Source: Rotaria macrura (Eukaryota; Rotifera; Eurotatoria; Philodinida; Philodinidae). Taken from it: a DNA stretch of 64,000 nucleotides. The number at the start of each line of letters is the position of its first letter. Position 1 is the first letter of the stretch. The notes beneath the pieces were generated by a model. It saw only the letters and a list, made by a program, of their open reading frames with translations, ran no database searches and had not been told where the DNA came from. Position numbers and translations under genes: made by a program. Shown one piece after another: positions 49,795-63,517 of the stretch. The stretch is taken from positions 310,001 to 374,000 of the forward strand of contig OENT01000020.1 in NCBI GenBank assembly GCA_900239685.1, written 5' to 3'.

Positions 49795-52421
49795 CATGAC
49801 AATCCAGAGGTAGCTAATTGTTTTCTTCGTATTTTTTTGTCCTTAGATAAAATAGAGTTATTTTCGATGATTTTTGTTGATTCTCTCTTAAATTTATGGT
49901 ATATCATAAATAGAATTATTTCAAGTGTACTCTTATCGATCTATTACTGTTATCATTAGTACTACTAGCATGTAGAAAATTCATAGAATATGAGAAAGAT
50001 ACTATTCTTATCTTAACATTAATACTGAGTATAGATTTTATTGAATACTTGTAACGTTTCTTTTTTATTCTCATTTAGATCGAGCACTGATACAAAATAT
50101 TTGAAGAAATAAATTCTTTCGATTATTTAATAACATTGAAAATTTCGTCATTTATGGCATGTGAATGATTTAATATATTTGCAATCTATTCTACCTCTTT
50201 GATATTCTTTATATGGAATTCGTTTGAATAACATTGCCTCTGTGTTGATTGTCTTTTGAATACCCTGATAAAAACAAAAACATTTTTCTCATATTCATAA
50301 GTATTCGATGATCTTTCTATTTCGCCGACGCTTTAAATATCAATACATCGTTTTGAAACAGTAGTAAACTGAATGCTTTATAAAAATTTATCGTAATTTC
50401 TATTGCCCTTTGTTTTGATTTAGATGTATTTCCGTGGTTGTAGTTTTTTTCTGATCTTTTTGTTCTATGATAATTTGAATCACACGATGAGTTTGTAAGA
50501 ATATAAAAATAGCGACGAGACTTAAGCTTTTGATTTTATCTATACAGTAAGCTAGAATATTTTTCATAAAATACAATTCTAAGTTCGTTCGATAGGGAAG
50601 TTTTTAGTTCGAAACAATTTTGAATCTATTTTACAAACAAACTTTGAATATTGGTAAAAAGACTACAAATTTCGATGCAAAATGTATATATAGTATTCAG
50701 TTTTGATAATAAATGTGAAAACCTCGGACTTAAGTCCGAGAGTTACGTGTACTTCAAAAAGTGAATGAGACAAATCAGTCATTCTAGAATGTGTGCACGG
50801 AAGAAGTATCCTGGTAAACCTTTTTGGGAAACTCCAAAACTAGTAGTCATCTGAGACATATCTAGGCATTTGGTTTCTGGATGCAGTTTTTGTGCATTTT
50901 CAGGCGATGTTTTGTTAGAAAGCTACGATTTGGTTCAAAACTAATATCAGATTCGGAATCAGCGTTAAAGGCTGAGTCGATTTATATACGTTGTGGATAA
51001 TTCTGAGAAAAAATTACTTTTATTGAAAAAATCCCTCTACCCCCTCCCCCCCTTCAGGGATTGTTTGGTCAATGATGACAATTTTTTTGATAACTCAGCC
51101 ATTTCTTGCCGGATCCTTTTCATCTTCGAACTCCACCGAGATATTCATCAGACAATTCTGTGCACTAAATTTCAGCTCAATCGAATGTATTTGTAAAGAG
51201 TCATCGTGTAAATGGACTGCCGGCTGGACACACTCACCGATTCTAGAGTGTACTCCCTTTCTGAGTACACAAAAAGGAAAATCCAGTGTTCTCCGTTTTC
51301 TGAGTATTTATTAAAGACTTCTGACGATGGATTTCAGCTTCATGGAACTTGAAACTAACACTTGGTAGTAGTCTATTTTGAATATTCTTTTTGAACTAGT
51401 CTATATACAACTCGATTGTACTCGGTGAACGAGTTTCTTAACGAGTCATAAGATATAGAGCTGACCTAGAACACAATCATATGAATTAAACATTGAAATG
51501 TTCTCACCATCTCTAATTTAAATTAAAATAAAAAAATGTTATTTGTGTTTTCATAGAGCGCTTACATCATACTTTAAATTTAAGTAGCTTTGTTATTGGT
51601 AATTCTTGTTACTAGTTTACTTTCTGACAATTGCCGTAGAACGATTTCAAGCTTTTGATTATTCACTTTGACGAAAACAATTTATTTAAAAATGGAACTA
51701 AGCAATCTTGATGATCATAGTATTCCTAATGCCAAAAAGAGAATTTGATAGTTGAATTTTAACATGACAGCAAAGTTCAACATTTTGTTCGTATAAACAT
51801 TTCAATCACAATAGCTGGTATGTTTAAAGAGTTTTAAAGGTTCATAGGAAACCATATTTGAGAAATTCATTCGTCAATAGAAAATTGATTCTTTATAAAA
51901 ATCCAAACCATTCACACTTTCAGGTAAATTTGAACTTGCACGTTACATTTTATTCTGACAAATTTTCACATCATCTTATGACGTTTCCTGATGCAAATAG
52001 AATCGTTTGTTTTAGATTCAATAGTTATTTAAAACGAATCCCTAATAATATTAACGGTTAGAAAAACATTCATTAATGATCTACAATCAATCTTGTTAAA
52101 TTCTATTGGTTCTTGTTCGTTTTCTAGAAGAAAATCTTGAAATCTCTATGACATTATTAATCTTTCTATTACTTCGTTTTATCTGTATCGTACCGATAGA
52201 CATGCATAGAAGTTCTTCAACCTCTACGTCTATCATTTACGGACGAAATAAGGTATAGACTAGTAAAATAGATTTTAATATTCCTCTGATAATCTAGATC
52301 GATTCCAGATAGCTTTTAAATTTAATATAGTTTCTTTTGTTTTTATTTCGATAAATGTTAAATTTACAATTCAGTGTTGATATTGACAATACAAGCACAA
52401 ATTTGATTTTCAACATGTCGG
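49795..52421. other. Intergenic region with a GC-shifted block
   Basis: Convergent space between YIPF3 and the GPCR gene. No supported gene. From about 50720 to 51340 the sequence is less AT-rich and begins with an 18-bp palindrome, suggesting an inserted repeat; the rest is ordinary AT-rich sequence. Confidence 0.5.
50723..50740. repeat. 18-bp perfect palindrome
   Basis: CTCGGACTTAAGTCCGAG, at the left edge of the GC-shifted block. Confidence 0.9.
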
Positions 52422-55400
52422 TTAACTGTAAATATGGTTCTTCTCATTTGTTTCTTGTTCTGTTGGTAATTTTTTATTGCGATAGTGATCAAATATATCA
52501 TGACCATTCGTATCACCACCATATGCTGTAGATGATGTATAAATCGATGAAATATATATAGGTTTTATTTTCATTGTATCACTATCATTCGATATAGGTA
52601 ATGATTCTTGAGGAACAATACTTCGTGAATTAATCGTTGTTTTTATTTTATTATTATATTTCCAAAAACAGCAATATTGAACGAACGATTTTCGTTCAAG
52701 CATAAAAAATACCATAACAGAAAAGGCAAAACCTTGAAATGAATTAACAATACAAAATAAAATATTTCCATAGAATTGTGCGTATGAATTCGGTATAAGA
52801 ACAAGAAAACCTAATATCCAACTAAAGCCCATAATAATTGCAAAGAATAGACCAATTTTAAAATTTTGTATACGTCTTGAATGTGCAGACTTTGTTGAAC
52901 GTAAACCTATTTGTTGACGATTTCGTAAACATAGATAAAGCATTGTATAGAAATAAAAGATAATATTGAAACAAATAATAATTAGTATCGGTATAATAAG
53001 ACCGTATATAAGAAATTCACGTGATAGCCAACAATAGTTACATGCTGATGGAAGAAATGTTGAATTTTCATATTGAATAAACATAATTATTAATGGAAGA
53101 ATAGGTATTGAAAAGGTTAATAATAAATAAATAATCAATAATGTTTCCGATGAAAAATGCAATTGAAATAGATTGGTTAGAAATAAACTTTGTTGAAGTG
53201 CAAATAAAAATTTCCATATAAATGCTGTCAATGTAAAATAATAAAGTAATGCCGATAGTATTGTGCAACTAATATTTCGTCCCGGCTTAATAAATGTAAG
53301 AATGAATATAAGAATATTCATGACAATTAATAGTATACATAAGATAAATAACATGGATTTTACTATTGATAGATGCCGTGGTTTATTCTATAAAAAAAAT
53401 TAGATGATGATGATAATAGTAGATTTTTGATTCACTGGAAGTTAGATTGAAAGTGATGCTTATATTCTGCCTAATAATATTGAAGAGTGATGTGTGTTTT
53501 GTATGGCTAGTTTGCAATAATGAGCCAGCAAAAAGTATTTTAATAAAATACTCATGAACTATGCAATAAATTCAATGAAAGAAAAGGGTTTTAATTTAGT
53601 TTTTTCTGTTTGAAGAACTATGAATAGATTCTTTGAAAAATCTTACAAGATAACATCACCTATGTACTGTGGATGACAATCGAAAATATAACTCAAAGTT
53701 ATTTTAAAAACAAGTGAATTATAGAAAAACTATTCCCTATTAAACTGTATCGATTTAAAATGAATAACATTGCCAACAGTATGTCGTTGTTTTTAAAGAT
53801 ATCCTGTTAATCTAATCGATTATCTTGAATGATATCGAAATCATAGATTTACAAAGTACGCTCGTTCTTCATTTAATCGATTACGTGAAAGGTTTTAATC
53901 TGTTTTTAATCATCTTCTTGACTAGAATTTAACCTGTAGTACGATCGAAAAACTAAATCAATTACATAACATATCTTGTGAACGAAAGTATGAATCAACA
54001 TGTGTTGGTAAATCAGAGATTCTAGATTGATATTCAATCTTGATTCGAAACTCATCCTTAATTAAGATTTCATCACCATCGTTTTGACTTTCTGTTCATC
54101 AACTATGATACTCTTTTGTACGTTATTTCAATCGAATATGGATTGTCGTATTTATTTGATTCTTCATTTGATCATAAAAATGAAGTAGAATTAATCTATT
54201 TTTGTAGTCATGGCTAAATGACAAAAATATTTAGGATAGATCGGCTACGTAATTATCGAACTCTCAACTTTGATATCAATAGCTATGAGTCAGATACTAA
54301 CGGTTATATACATATCTTTTACGAGGCATCTAATCATCTAGACGGATTTCTTTGTAATATAAGTCTATTGTCGGTGCTAGCAAGTGTGTTAGGTGAGCTC
54401 TAGAACTGTGAATAAACTCGACATTCTATTCAAAAATAGCGCTCGCTTACATGAAAAGTACATCTGAAAACTTTCTATTCATTTTTACAGCCTTTTCTAT
54501 TCATGAAGAAGTTTACAAATCTTTTTTCTTCTCTATAAGGCTAATTTCAATATTCTTTCATATAACAAAGGTAAATATTTGGGTAGTTAGACAAAACGGT
54601 TTCTTTTACCATAATTTTTCTTCTATGTTCATGACTTGAACTAGTATTTGATGATGATAGTCCTTGATTAGAATCTTCAGTTCGTCGATACGAACTTATA
54701 GCAATAAACATAAGTAGTGTTAAAGAAAGGCCAACAATTGAAAGAACACATCCAATCCAACTTAAAATTTCAAGTTCTTGTGATGGTGGTTCACATGTTA
54801 ATGAAAAAAATACTGTGAACATGGTTAAATGCTTGCATGTACATGCTACAGAAGTACTATTCGATAATTGTTGATCTGTAAAACAACCGTCTGTTTGCCA
54901 TATCATACTTGTTGTATTTAAATACATGCACGTGCCTTGCGGACTCCTGAGATCAAGTTGATCATAAAGCGAATTAGTCTCCATGACTGAACTTGTCGTA
55001 TCTGGTAAATATTCTAACGTATCGGTTAATGAAAGTTTTTGATCGAAATAAAACGTAACATATTCGTCGTGAGTTGGTGCTAAAATTGATATAACATCGT
55101 ATTCAGGTTTTTGATCCGTTGTAAAAAATAATTTTGGTGATTTAATCGATGTTATTGAATAACGATTTGTACAAATATTTAATGGATTCCTATAAAATCC
55201 AAAAAAGAAATTCGAAATCTTTTCTGTGTTCTCTATCTAAGAATTTTGTTTCACTTACGATGTGTTACAATTTAATACATATGATTTACTTGTATTAAGT
55301 TTAAGAAAAACACGAGTTGTAATATTCTCATCAATCGATTGCATATTAGTTGCATTTATTTTGATTACATTATCATTTGTTATTTCCCAAGTTAATGTTT

Positions 55401-56964
55401 CTTGTGGCTGTTGTTCGATTGGAAAACGTAAACTCATAGTTGACAGAGGTTTACTTTGAAATTCAAATTTTGCTTCACTATCATTGATATGCTGAACTGA
55501 TTTATCGAGAGAAATTAATAACTGCTGCCATATGGATGTCGATGGTGATCCAACGGGTAATGATGCGATCGATTGTGATAGTGGTCCTGAATTATATATT
55601 TCAGGTGACCATGGTCGATTTAAAATGTCAGCTAATGTTTCATGAAAACGTTGTGCATTGTTTGGAGATTGTTCTGTAAACGTTGCGTCAGAATCAGTTA
55701 ATATTGCTGCAATTGAAAAAAATCTTAACCGATCAAGAGTTTGATTTGAATCAGTGCCTAAAAATTCTTGACTCTCGTGAAGCAGAAATAGCTTTGTATA
55801 GGGTGTCATTGGTATGGGCATAGGAATCGTATCATAATAGTTTCTCGTTGCGTATATACAAAGTGGATCTGAACCCGGTGCCTCTGTACATAATTGTGGA
55901 TAAGTACATGGATTAGGCTTACATTGATTACAAAATTCATCTTCTTGATTCAGTATTAGATATTCGTCTATATCATATTGACAATTATTGGAAATAAATT
56001 CAATATTATTATCAGAATTAGGACATTTATATGTATTATTATGATAATTAACTCCTTTTAAAAACGATATGAATTCACAACTACATGTTTGTATTAAATT
56101 ATAATGTAATATCCATTGAGGTGAAATATCTTTACAAGACAATACGTTAAAAATATTACGTGTTGCTGAAAGATTTGTTTCACTAATATAAATATAACGT
56201 AATTTTGGCAAATTAATTATTTCTTGTTGAAAATCGTACCACGAAAATTCTTGAATATTTAATAATGTTATTGATTCAAGAGTATTCAATTTATTCAATG
56301 GTTTATTTAATTCTACAAGATAACACGAATCGATATGAAGTGTACGTAAATTTGAATGTATTGATAATGATGAAAATGTTTCATTTGAAATCAGCAATGT
56401 AGTTATTGGCCACGTATTAGTGTACGAAATGTAAAGATGATGTATGCTATATGATGAAAACGATGTTCCATCAATAACAAGATAATTTTGACTATTAATA
56501 TCTTCTAATCGTAAATAATCAATATTTTTTCCTTCAATTAATGGAAGCTTTAAATGATTATTCGAAAATTCACAATTTCTTAATGTCATATTAATAAAGG
56601 ATGTATTTCCATGAGACATTGAATATGGCCATGATTCGTTCCAGTATGATGAACATATTAATAAATTTATTCTTGCATCAAATGAACAGAAACAATCGGA
56701 ATCAAGTAAATGAAAAGAATTCATACTTGTTGAAGGTATGGATGACGGATATGTCGCAATATTTGCGTTGTCATATAAATCCATGGAATATGGTGATGAA
56801 AAAGTTCGTATGGAAGTATCTTGCCAAAAGATATTCGTTGTATTCTGCTCTTCTAACTTTGATCTTATATCTTCCTGTTTTATTGCAATCGAATTCTCAG
56901 CACAACTTATAGAGGAAAGATAGATAGAAACGAAAACGAACAGAACTATTGAGTAAATCATCAT
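52422..56964 (-). CDS. Adhesion G protein-coupled receptor
   Basis: Three exons, 56964-55259, 55189-54610 and 53387-52422, join in phase to about 1083 residues. A signal peptide (MIYSIVLFVFVSIYLSSISC) leads into an ectodomain with a Cys-flanked LRR-like region (CFCSFDARINLLIC near residue 90, SCEFISFLKG near 290) and a short CNQCKPNPCTYPQLC module. A GAIN-like region ends in the GPS motif ACTCKHLTMF, with the predicted autoproteolysis site at HL|T near residue 689-690. Seven membrane spans follow from about residue 709; the final exon carries six of them. The intron between TM1 and TM2 (54609-53388) is 1.2 kb; its donor could alternatively lie 15 nt further on. The cytoplasmic tail is Ser/Thr-rich. 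The GPS and the spans make the class secure; the ligand and the vertebrate subfamily cannot be given. Confidence 0.87.
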
Positions 56965-57758
56965 GGTATCGATGTGAATGTTTAATTGAAACTGATTCTT
57001 TCTAATATAATCTAATAGTCTATTTATTAATATTCCATGCAGACAAGGAGCCTATTCAACTTGAACGATGATCTCTATATTGTCATAACTATTTATTCAT
57101 GAATTGATTCCATTACATTGAATATCCGACGAAGAAAAAAAAAAGCAATTTATTATGTACCAATATTGCTTTTCATTTTTTTGGTATTCATCACCCAGAT
57201 CTGACAATCCATTTATTTAATGGAAAAAAATGCATGTGAAATTAAGTGCTACTCATGACTGTGAATAAGACATTGACACTTTCAAGTAAAAATCAAGTCG
57301 TCAATATTCTTTTATTTGATCAATAAAATTTTATTTTACGTTGAAAACGATATTTTTCACAATAGCATAATATTATTTCATTTGTTGAACGCTTGCCTAC
57401 TTCTTTTTCCGAATCACAAAAATTGTCGAACTTGTTTGTTTTATTTTATTGAATGTTGCCACGTTGATACAACAACAGAATAGTTTTAAAAAAGTTCTTT
57501 TCTTTTTTGTTCGGACGAGAAAAAAAAAGAAAATAGTAAGACTCTCCGCATTTCAACGCATTCAATAAAGTCAATAAAATTTTTCATTTTAATGAAGAAC
57601 GAGACAAAAAAGAAACATTTCTTCATTTACACCAGAGCAGCACGTTTAAACAAATTCTATGAGTTCTATCGATTCAAGTAAGATCTGTTGACAATTTCTA
57701 TTGGCTCTGAGTTTATTTTTCTTGCTTTTTTCTTTGTTCAGCAGATTATCCTTTTAAT
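56965..57758. promoter_or_regulatory. Divergent upstream region
   Basis: About 0.8 kb between the starts of the GPCR (minus) and the disordered protein (plus). A TTTGTTCAG acceptor-like site near 57735-57742 suggests that the plus gene has a 5' untranslated exon here. No defined promoter motif seen. Confidence 0.4.
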
Positions 57759-58637
57759 ATGGATGATGAAGGATGGCCGGAACCGGTTCATACTCCAGAA
57801 TATCCCCATAAATACTATCATGATCATGGACGAAAACCTAAGGAATTGAATTCATCACCCGACCATCGAGCAGGGATGGGATTAACATTAAACGATGACG
57901 AAGATCAAGATGATACAGATGAGTTCCTTCCATTAACTATTCGCCGTCATTCTCCTGAGTCTATTGATCCAACGAAACAAATGGATTCATCCCACATTCA
58001 TCCAGCAATATCCGATGTGTTTACTTCTCGTGAACAAAATCCTTCTCAAACTAATGTTCATTCAAAACCTATTCAAAACCATTCAAAACCATCCGATGTA
58101 AAGGCTCCTCTAAAACGAAATCCACCTAAAAGTAGTGTGCATTCGATACCTACGAAGAATCAATCATCAAAAAGTGTAGATCCTGATGAACGACCCATCA
58201 AACCAATGAAAGACACCTCCGTTTATTATAAAGAATCATCGGCAGATTATATTAGTCCAACTAGAAAAATTTCGCCCAGATCTAAACCTGTACAACCTAC
58301 AACACGATTTCAATCTAATTCCGTTCGATTGCCACCACCCAGTGTTCGAAATCAGAGTAGAACTTCTCGTCGTCCCATTGTGGTTGATATAATCCCAAAA
58401 ACATCATTAGCAATTTCACCACGACGTAATAAATCTCACCCTGTTGTCATAGAAGAGTATATCGAGGATAATTATGGTAGTACATCCTATGCTGAGGCTC
58501 CTCCGGATACAATTGTTTCATATAAAGAAGTATCAGGCATGACAACACGTGAAATGGAAAATTATCTTATGTCACAAGGTCAACGTATAAGTCCTGCTCC
58601 ACCACTGCGAATTGGAAAAATGACGTTCAAAGCTTAG
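57759..58637 (+). CDS. Disordered hydrophilic protein, unknown
   Basis: A single open frame of 292 codons from ATG 57759 to TAG. The protein is rich in Ser, Pro, Lys, Asp and His, has no membrane span and no Cys, and reads as intrinsically disordered. Local features are an acidic patch (DDEDQDDTDEFLP), loosely repeated HSKP/NHSKP/VHSIP units in the first half, basic SPRR/SPTRK motifs that could be phosphorylation sites, and a more conserved-looking C-terminus (SGMTTREMENYLMSQGQRI). Codon usage resembles the other genes here. An acceptor-like site upstream suggests a spliced leader or 5' exon, so the true start could be further left. AATAAA follows at about 58720. No family recognised. Confidence 0.7.
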   Translation: MDDEGWPEPVHTPEYPHKYYHDHGRKPKELNSSPDHRAGMGLTLNDDEDQDDTDEFLPLTIRRHSPESIDPTKQMDSSHIHPAISDVFTSREQNPSQTNVHSKPIQNHSKPSDVKAPLKRNPPKSSVHSIPTKNQSSKSVDPDERPIKPMKDTSVYYKESSADYISPTRKISPRSKPVQPTTRFQSNSVRLPPPSVRNQSRTSRRPIVVDIIPKTSLAISPRRNKSHPVVIEEYIEDNYGSTSYAEAPPDTIVSYKEVSGMTTREMENYLMSQGQRISPAPPLRIGKMTFKA

Positions 58638-60276
58638 AATCAAAAACAATAGTCTGTGGTCTATTCATTATATATCATTTGTTTTTCAACGACAATTACG
58701 TATTATATTCAGTTAGCAAAATAAAAATGAAGAATTCTTCTTTTCTTATTATTTTTTGATTGTGAAACTATTTCGTTTCTTAAAGTATAAGTATCACACT
58801 TCGAAGTAAAACGAATACACATGATTACATTTTCATTGTGATTACTACACGAATATTTATAATTTTCCATTGCTTCCTTTTTATGAATCAATGTTTCAAA
58901 GAGAAGATCTTCCCTTTGAACTTACGAATAAAAAAGACCAACAAAATCTAACAGTGTAGCAGATAGTTTGACGTAATACTACCCCTACAAGTTAATCTCT
59001 GTGCGATCAAAAAACTCATAACATTCATTGTTATTAAAACTGGTAAACAGTCGTGACTGTGTCGAGAAAGAAAAAGTATTACTTGAAAATTTGCAAACAG
59101 AAAAGCATTTAAATTATGAAGTAGCCTTGAATATGTGACGAGAAAGAACGAATTTCTTCTCGAAACATTCGATATTGTAAAAGAAACACGGGAATCTATT
59201 GTCGAAAGAGTATACATCGTATAACTTCATGTTTTATTCATACCTACCAGTTTGATAAGAACGCAGTTGTTTTCGTTGAAAGTTTGTGCGTTATTTTGAT
59301 GGATATTTATTATGTCGCTTAGTGAAATTCAAAGTGAAAAATTAAAGTAAACGATTTTTCGAAGATGCTTCAAATAGTCCTAAGATATACATTGGTAACT
59401 ATAGAGATTCTTTTTTATGAAAACATATTGATTTGCCTGAGTAAAATTTCATAACAATTAATAATATATGTTGTGCCCAAATGCTGTCTACAAAATGAAA
59501 CTATTCCTTCACACAACCAATATTGATGATTTCGAATAATCCTGAGGCATTACTTCAATTTTCTCATTTAAATCTCTTATCACGGCCACTGTGTACTCCT
59601 AGCAATGATACTTCATTTGTCGATAGATATTTGATTATCATAACAAGTGTAAGACTTGATTTCGTTTCTGTTCGATACATCGTGTTATGAGAATCTTCTC
59701 TTTTTGATTGATCAACACTCACACCCACAACCTATTCAACCGTATTCGAAAGATAAATCATAATGATGATTAGTTAACTTCTATTACCATAAGAAACATA
59801 TGTTGACCATCGCGCACTCGTTTAATTTCTTAATATTCATCTTTCGTGTTCATAAAAGAATTTCCGAATCCGTAATTTTACTCATAAAATGAAATCCTTC
59901 GAGTATCTTGAAAAAGTTTAGTTTTATATTACATAGAATAAAGATGAAAATAAAAATAATGTTAACCAATTATTGCTAACCATCGATTCTAAATAATCAT
60001 TCTATCAACAAGAATGTTTTACTATACAAACTTTATATCTATATATCTATATTATCTTTCATAATTTAATGTAACCTCGTCTATTATTGTTGATTAGCTT
60101 TTCTTTTTTATTGTCACATTTAGCATTCAAATTTTCATATTGATAAATTAATTTCATCATTCACGTCATGCAATTGCATATCTAACATCGTACTAGTTGA
60201 ACCCATTAATTGCTTATTTTGTTAGTGAATTTCTATTTGTAAATTCTCGTGATGAATTGAGAGCTGTTTGATTTTG
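58638..60276. other. Convergent intergenic region
   Basis: Between the 3' ends of the disordered protein (plus) and the two-span protein (minus). Contains an AATAAA near 58720 for the plus gene; otherwise nothing supported. Confidence 0.45.
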
Positions 60277-63200
60277 TTATTTACGTGGTTTCGTAATTAT
60301 TTGTGAATTTTGTTGCGCTGGATATGGTTCAATTATAATCGTTCGATGAACGATAGGAATCTGTTCAAGACGATTATTGCGTACATCTTAATGAGAAGAA
60401 AAAGAACAATGTTATTCGATACACTTAATAAAGACAAAACAAACATACTTGTTACATCTTCTATGCCAGTTGAAACATTTGAATGTGTCGTTATTTTTTT
60501 TGGACTTATTGTATGCGTTTTCGACGATTTTTTTGTGGTCATGCTATGTCCTACATCGGAATATTGCTGATGAGAATTATAATGAATATCACTATAAGTA
60601 TCATTGTATGAACAACTTGAGCATGATGAACATGATGAATTAGAATATCGACGGTGTTGTTGATGATAACGAGGTGAATGACGATTATGGTACTCAGTGC
60701 TGAATACACCGGAAGTCTCTCTGTCGCTATAGGATGGTTTTATTCGATTACGATTTTTTTTCTTTAAAATATGTCGCGACGAATGCTCTCGAATAACCTT
60801 TTCTTGATCTTCAATCGTTCTTAACTAAAAATAGAAATACATATAATTAACTAGGTTTCTTTCAAGACATTATTCTGATTTAACTAGTGAATAATTATGA
60901 TTATTAGTTACAGTTTCATGGCAAAGGTTGAATTTCTTCCTAAATTTTGTGTCTTTGAAATTTTGTTTTTGTCTCTTGTACATTCTAATATGGAGTAAGG
61001 TATGCAACTTGTATAGAATTTTTAGTGTGATGGTATCGATACTAAGCTTTCTTTCTCAGTAAATAACTTTAAGTTTTACCGAGAATTTTTTTGAACTATG
61101 ATGCAAAATTTCAATAATGTAGAACTTGATACAAAGTATAAGTTTTATTAACTATGATAGAAGAAAAGATATGATTATTGAAATTTTTAGGTAGTATTAT
61201 ATTACTGAAGATAAGACGATAATATGCCCATGTGAGTTATATCAGCAAGAGGCTCATGTTCTCTTATCTTTGATCTAGTACAATTGGATTTCTACTAACT
61301 TGTTTCACAATTTGATGGTCATTTTTAATCGAAACGATATTGTGAGAAACATTGTTTGTCATGATTTTCATGGAGAAAGTATCATAAAGATTACCAGACA
61401 ATTTTTATTATGAATAATAACTCGTCTGCTACCACATGTTTCCTGATGTCAGCAACAAGACGACTGCTGGATGAATCTTTTGTCCTTTATGCCATTAGAT
61501 TATATCGACATGTTTAATCTGAATACTTTTTATTTCTTCTATTCTATTATTGATAATAGATGCTTTTTTTTCATTTTTCCTCATTAAATTTTCACTTGCA
61601 TTCTGTCTTCTAGCTTTCGTATCTTGAAATATAGGATTCTTCTTTCTCGGACAAAGTGAATACTAAAAAGAATTTTAGTTTCTCTTGTATTTAGTTCGTT
61701 CATATACATACGAGATCATTTGTATCAGGTGCTTTATTCAATGTTGGTAATGGTTCTTCTGTGACGATCGAATTCGGGAAAAGATTATCGAATTTTGGTT
61801 TTGGTCGATTGGCCACAACTGTTTTCTTATGGAGATGAGGATTACTTTTCTCGACTTAGAAAAAGAAATTCGAATGTACTATAAAGAAATTCTATGTCAA
61901 TTTTTTTATTTCCATCTTTACCATGGTTATTTGTTGTTGGTAGAGATAAATGTGTTGGCGTGTCATTGGACTGTGGTGCTCCATATGTTAATTCCATAGA
62001 TTGAAGAAATTGCGAATCTGGCTGTGTTTCAATTTGAACATTCGATGGCCAAACAACAGGGTCATAAAGAAAGTTCCCTGTTGCTGCACCAGGCTGCTGT
62101 AATAACATTTGTTCATTAACATTTGAAATATAAGGTGGATTAGAATTATAATTTTGTGTTCCATAATCAATCGGTTGTTGATATGAATAATCGTATGGTT
62201 CATAATGTTCCATAGATGATTTTAATCGTGTCGATGAATTACTATTGGGATTCGATCTTTTATTAGAGTGTGCTGGGTTTTCTTGATGGTATTTTTGATG
62301 CCACAGACCAATTAAAATTAATTGTAAACCAAGATAGAATGAAAGTCCACAAATGCACATTCCAGCTAATACACCCGTTTTTGATGATTGACTAGGATAA
62401 TCTAAGAATGAATAATCAACAAACAAATTTTATTAATAGACTTTTCGAAGATAAATTGCTTACTTTGACTATAAAATATGCCAGTCATTAATAAGAAAAC
62501 AGCTGAAAGAACAGTAAATATTGCCATACCAAAATAGAATACAAAAGCGCCTTTACGTGTTAGACCAAATGGACCCTCATAAATGTAGTCTTCATGTTTT
62601 ATAGGCTAATGAAAACAATAACAGTGGGGAAACAAAACTTGTCAATTTTCAAAATATTGAACACTTACTTTTATAGTCACAACGCCATCATTATTAATTA
62701 GAACTTCTTTCTTCCAAAAATCATCTACTGTTTGTTGGTTATCAAGATAATTTACAGGCTGCTGTTGCATAGATTCGAAAGGTTGAATTGTATTGCCGAA
62801 ATATCCGTCAACATTAGTATAAGGAAACGGTTGTTGTTGCATGGATTCATACGGTTGAACTGTAGTATTAGTGAAATATCCATCGCCATTGGTTTGAAGA
62901 AAAGGTTGTTGTTGTTGTTGTATAGATTCAAATGGTTGAGTCTTAGTAGTGTAATAACCATTTAGATGACTAGGAGGAAGAGGTTTCTGTTTCTTAGATT
63001 CATTTGGTTGAGCTACATGTTTTAAATCTCCATTCGCATGATCGGAAGGAAGAGTCTGTTGTTTATCATTTATTGTATTCGATTTTGTTATTTGTTCTAA
63101 ATCACTATCGAGATGATTTATCACTATATTTGGTGCTCGAAGAGTTTGCTTGATAACATCATCATTAACAATTAATCTTGGAATATTTTTCTCTAGTGGA

Positions 63201-63517
63201 TCGCGAAGGAGATTTTTCTTAGGATCAGTTTTTAGTGATCGTGTTATATCGGCATCAGGTAGGCCATGATCAATAGCAACATCACGCGCTAGGTTAGTTA
63301 GTGCCTGTTTTGTATTGATAGTCGGCTTTTTAATTAAGGTTATATTTTTATGCTCAATTTGTTTTGGAATTGGTGTGGATGAACCAATACCATTATCGAT
63401 AGATGCTGCTATTGGTAAACGTGATGTAGAAGATTTTAATGGATCATCGCGACGATTTTCGAGATATTCTGGATAATCGTATTTAATTGGATAATTAAGT
63501 GATGAATTCGATGTCAT
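60277..63517 (-). CDS. Two-span membrane protein with long disordered tails, unknown
   Basis: Six exons, 63517-62669, 62605-62464, 62401-61922, 61854-61712, 60824-60449 and 60386-60277, all GT-AG and in phase, giving 699 residues. Residues 1-283 are hydrophilic and include a Gln-rich repeat (QPFESIQQQQQPF, QPYESMQQQPFPY, QPFESMQQQP) spaced by NGDGYF/NVDGYF. Two membrane segments follow: GAFVFYFGMAIFTVLSAVFL (about 303-322) and VLAGMCICGLSFYLGLQLIL (about 342-361), with a short loop that should face the same side as neither tail. Both tails would then lie on one side, presumably the cytosol. The C-terminal part is Tyr/Asn/Pro-rich, then basic (ILKKKNRNRIKPSYS) with a SCSSCSSCS cluster. No family recognised. 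The last intron-spanning joins are supported by phase and by composition only. Confidence 0.75.
62752..62935 (-). repeat. Coding tandem repeat, QPFES/QQQPF units
   Basis: Three degenerate units of about 69-75 bp encode QPFES-(Q)n-PF-x-TN-x-DGYF-type segments in the N-terminal tail of the two-span protein. Confidence 0.75.
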
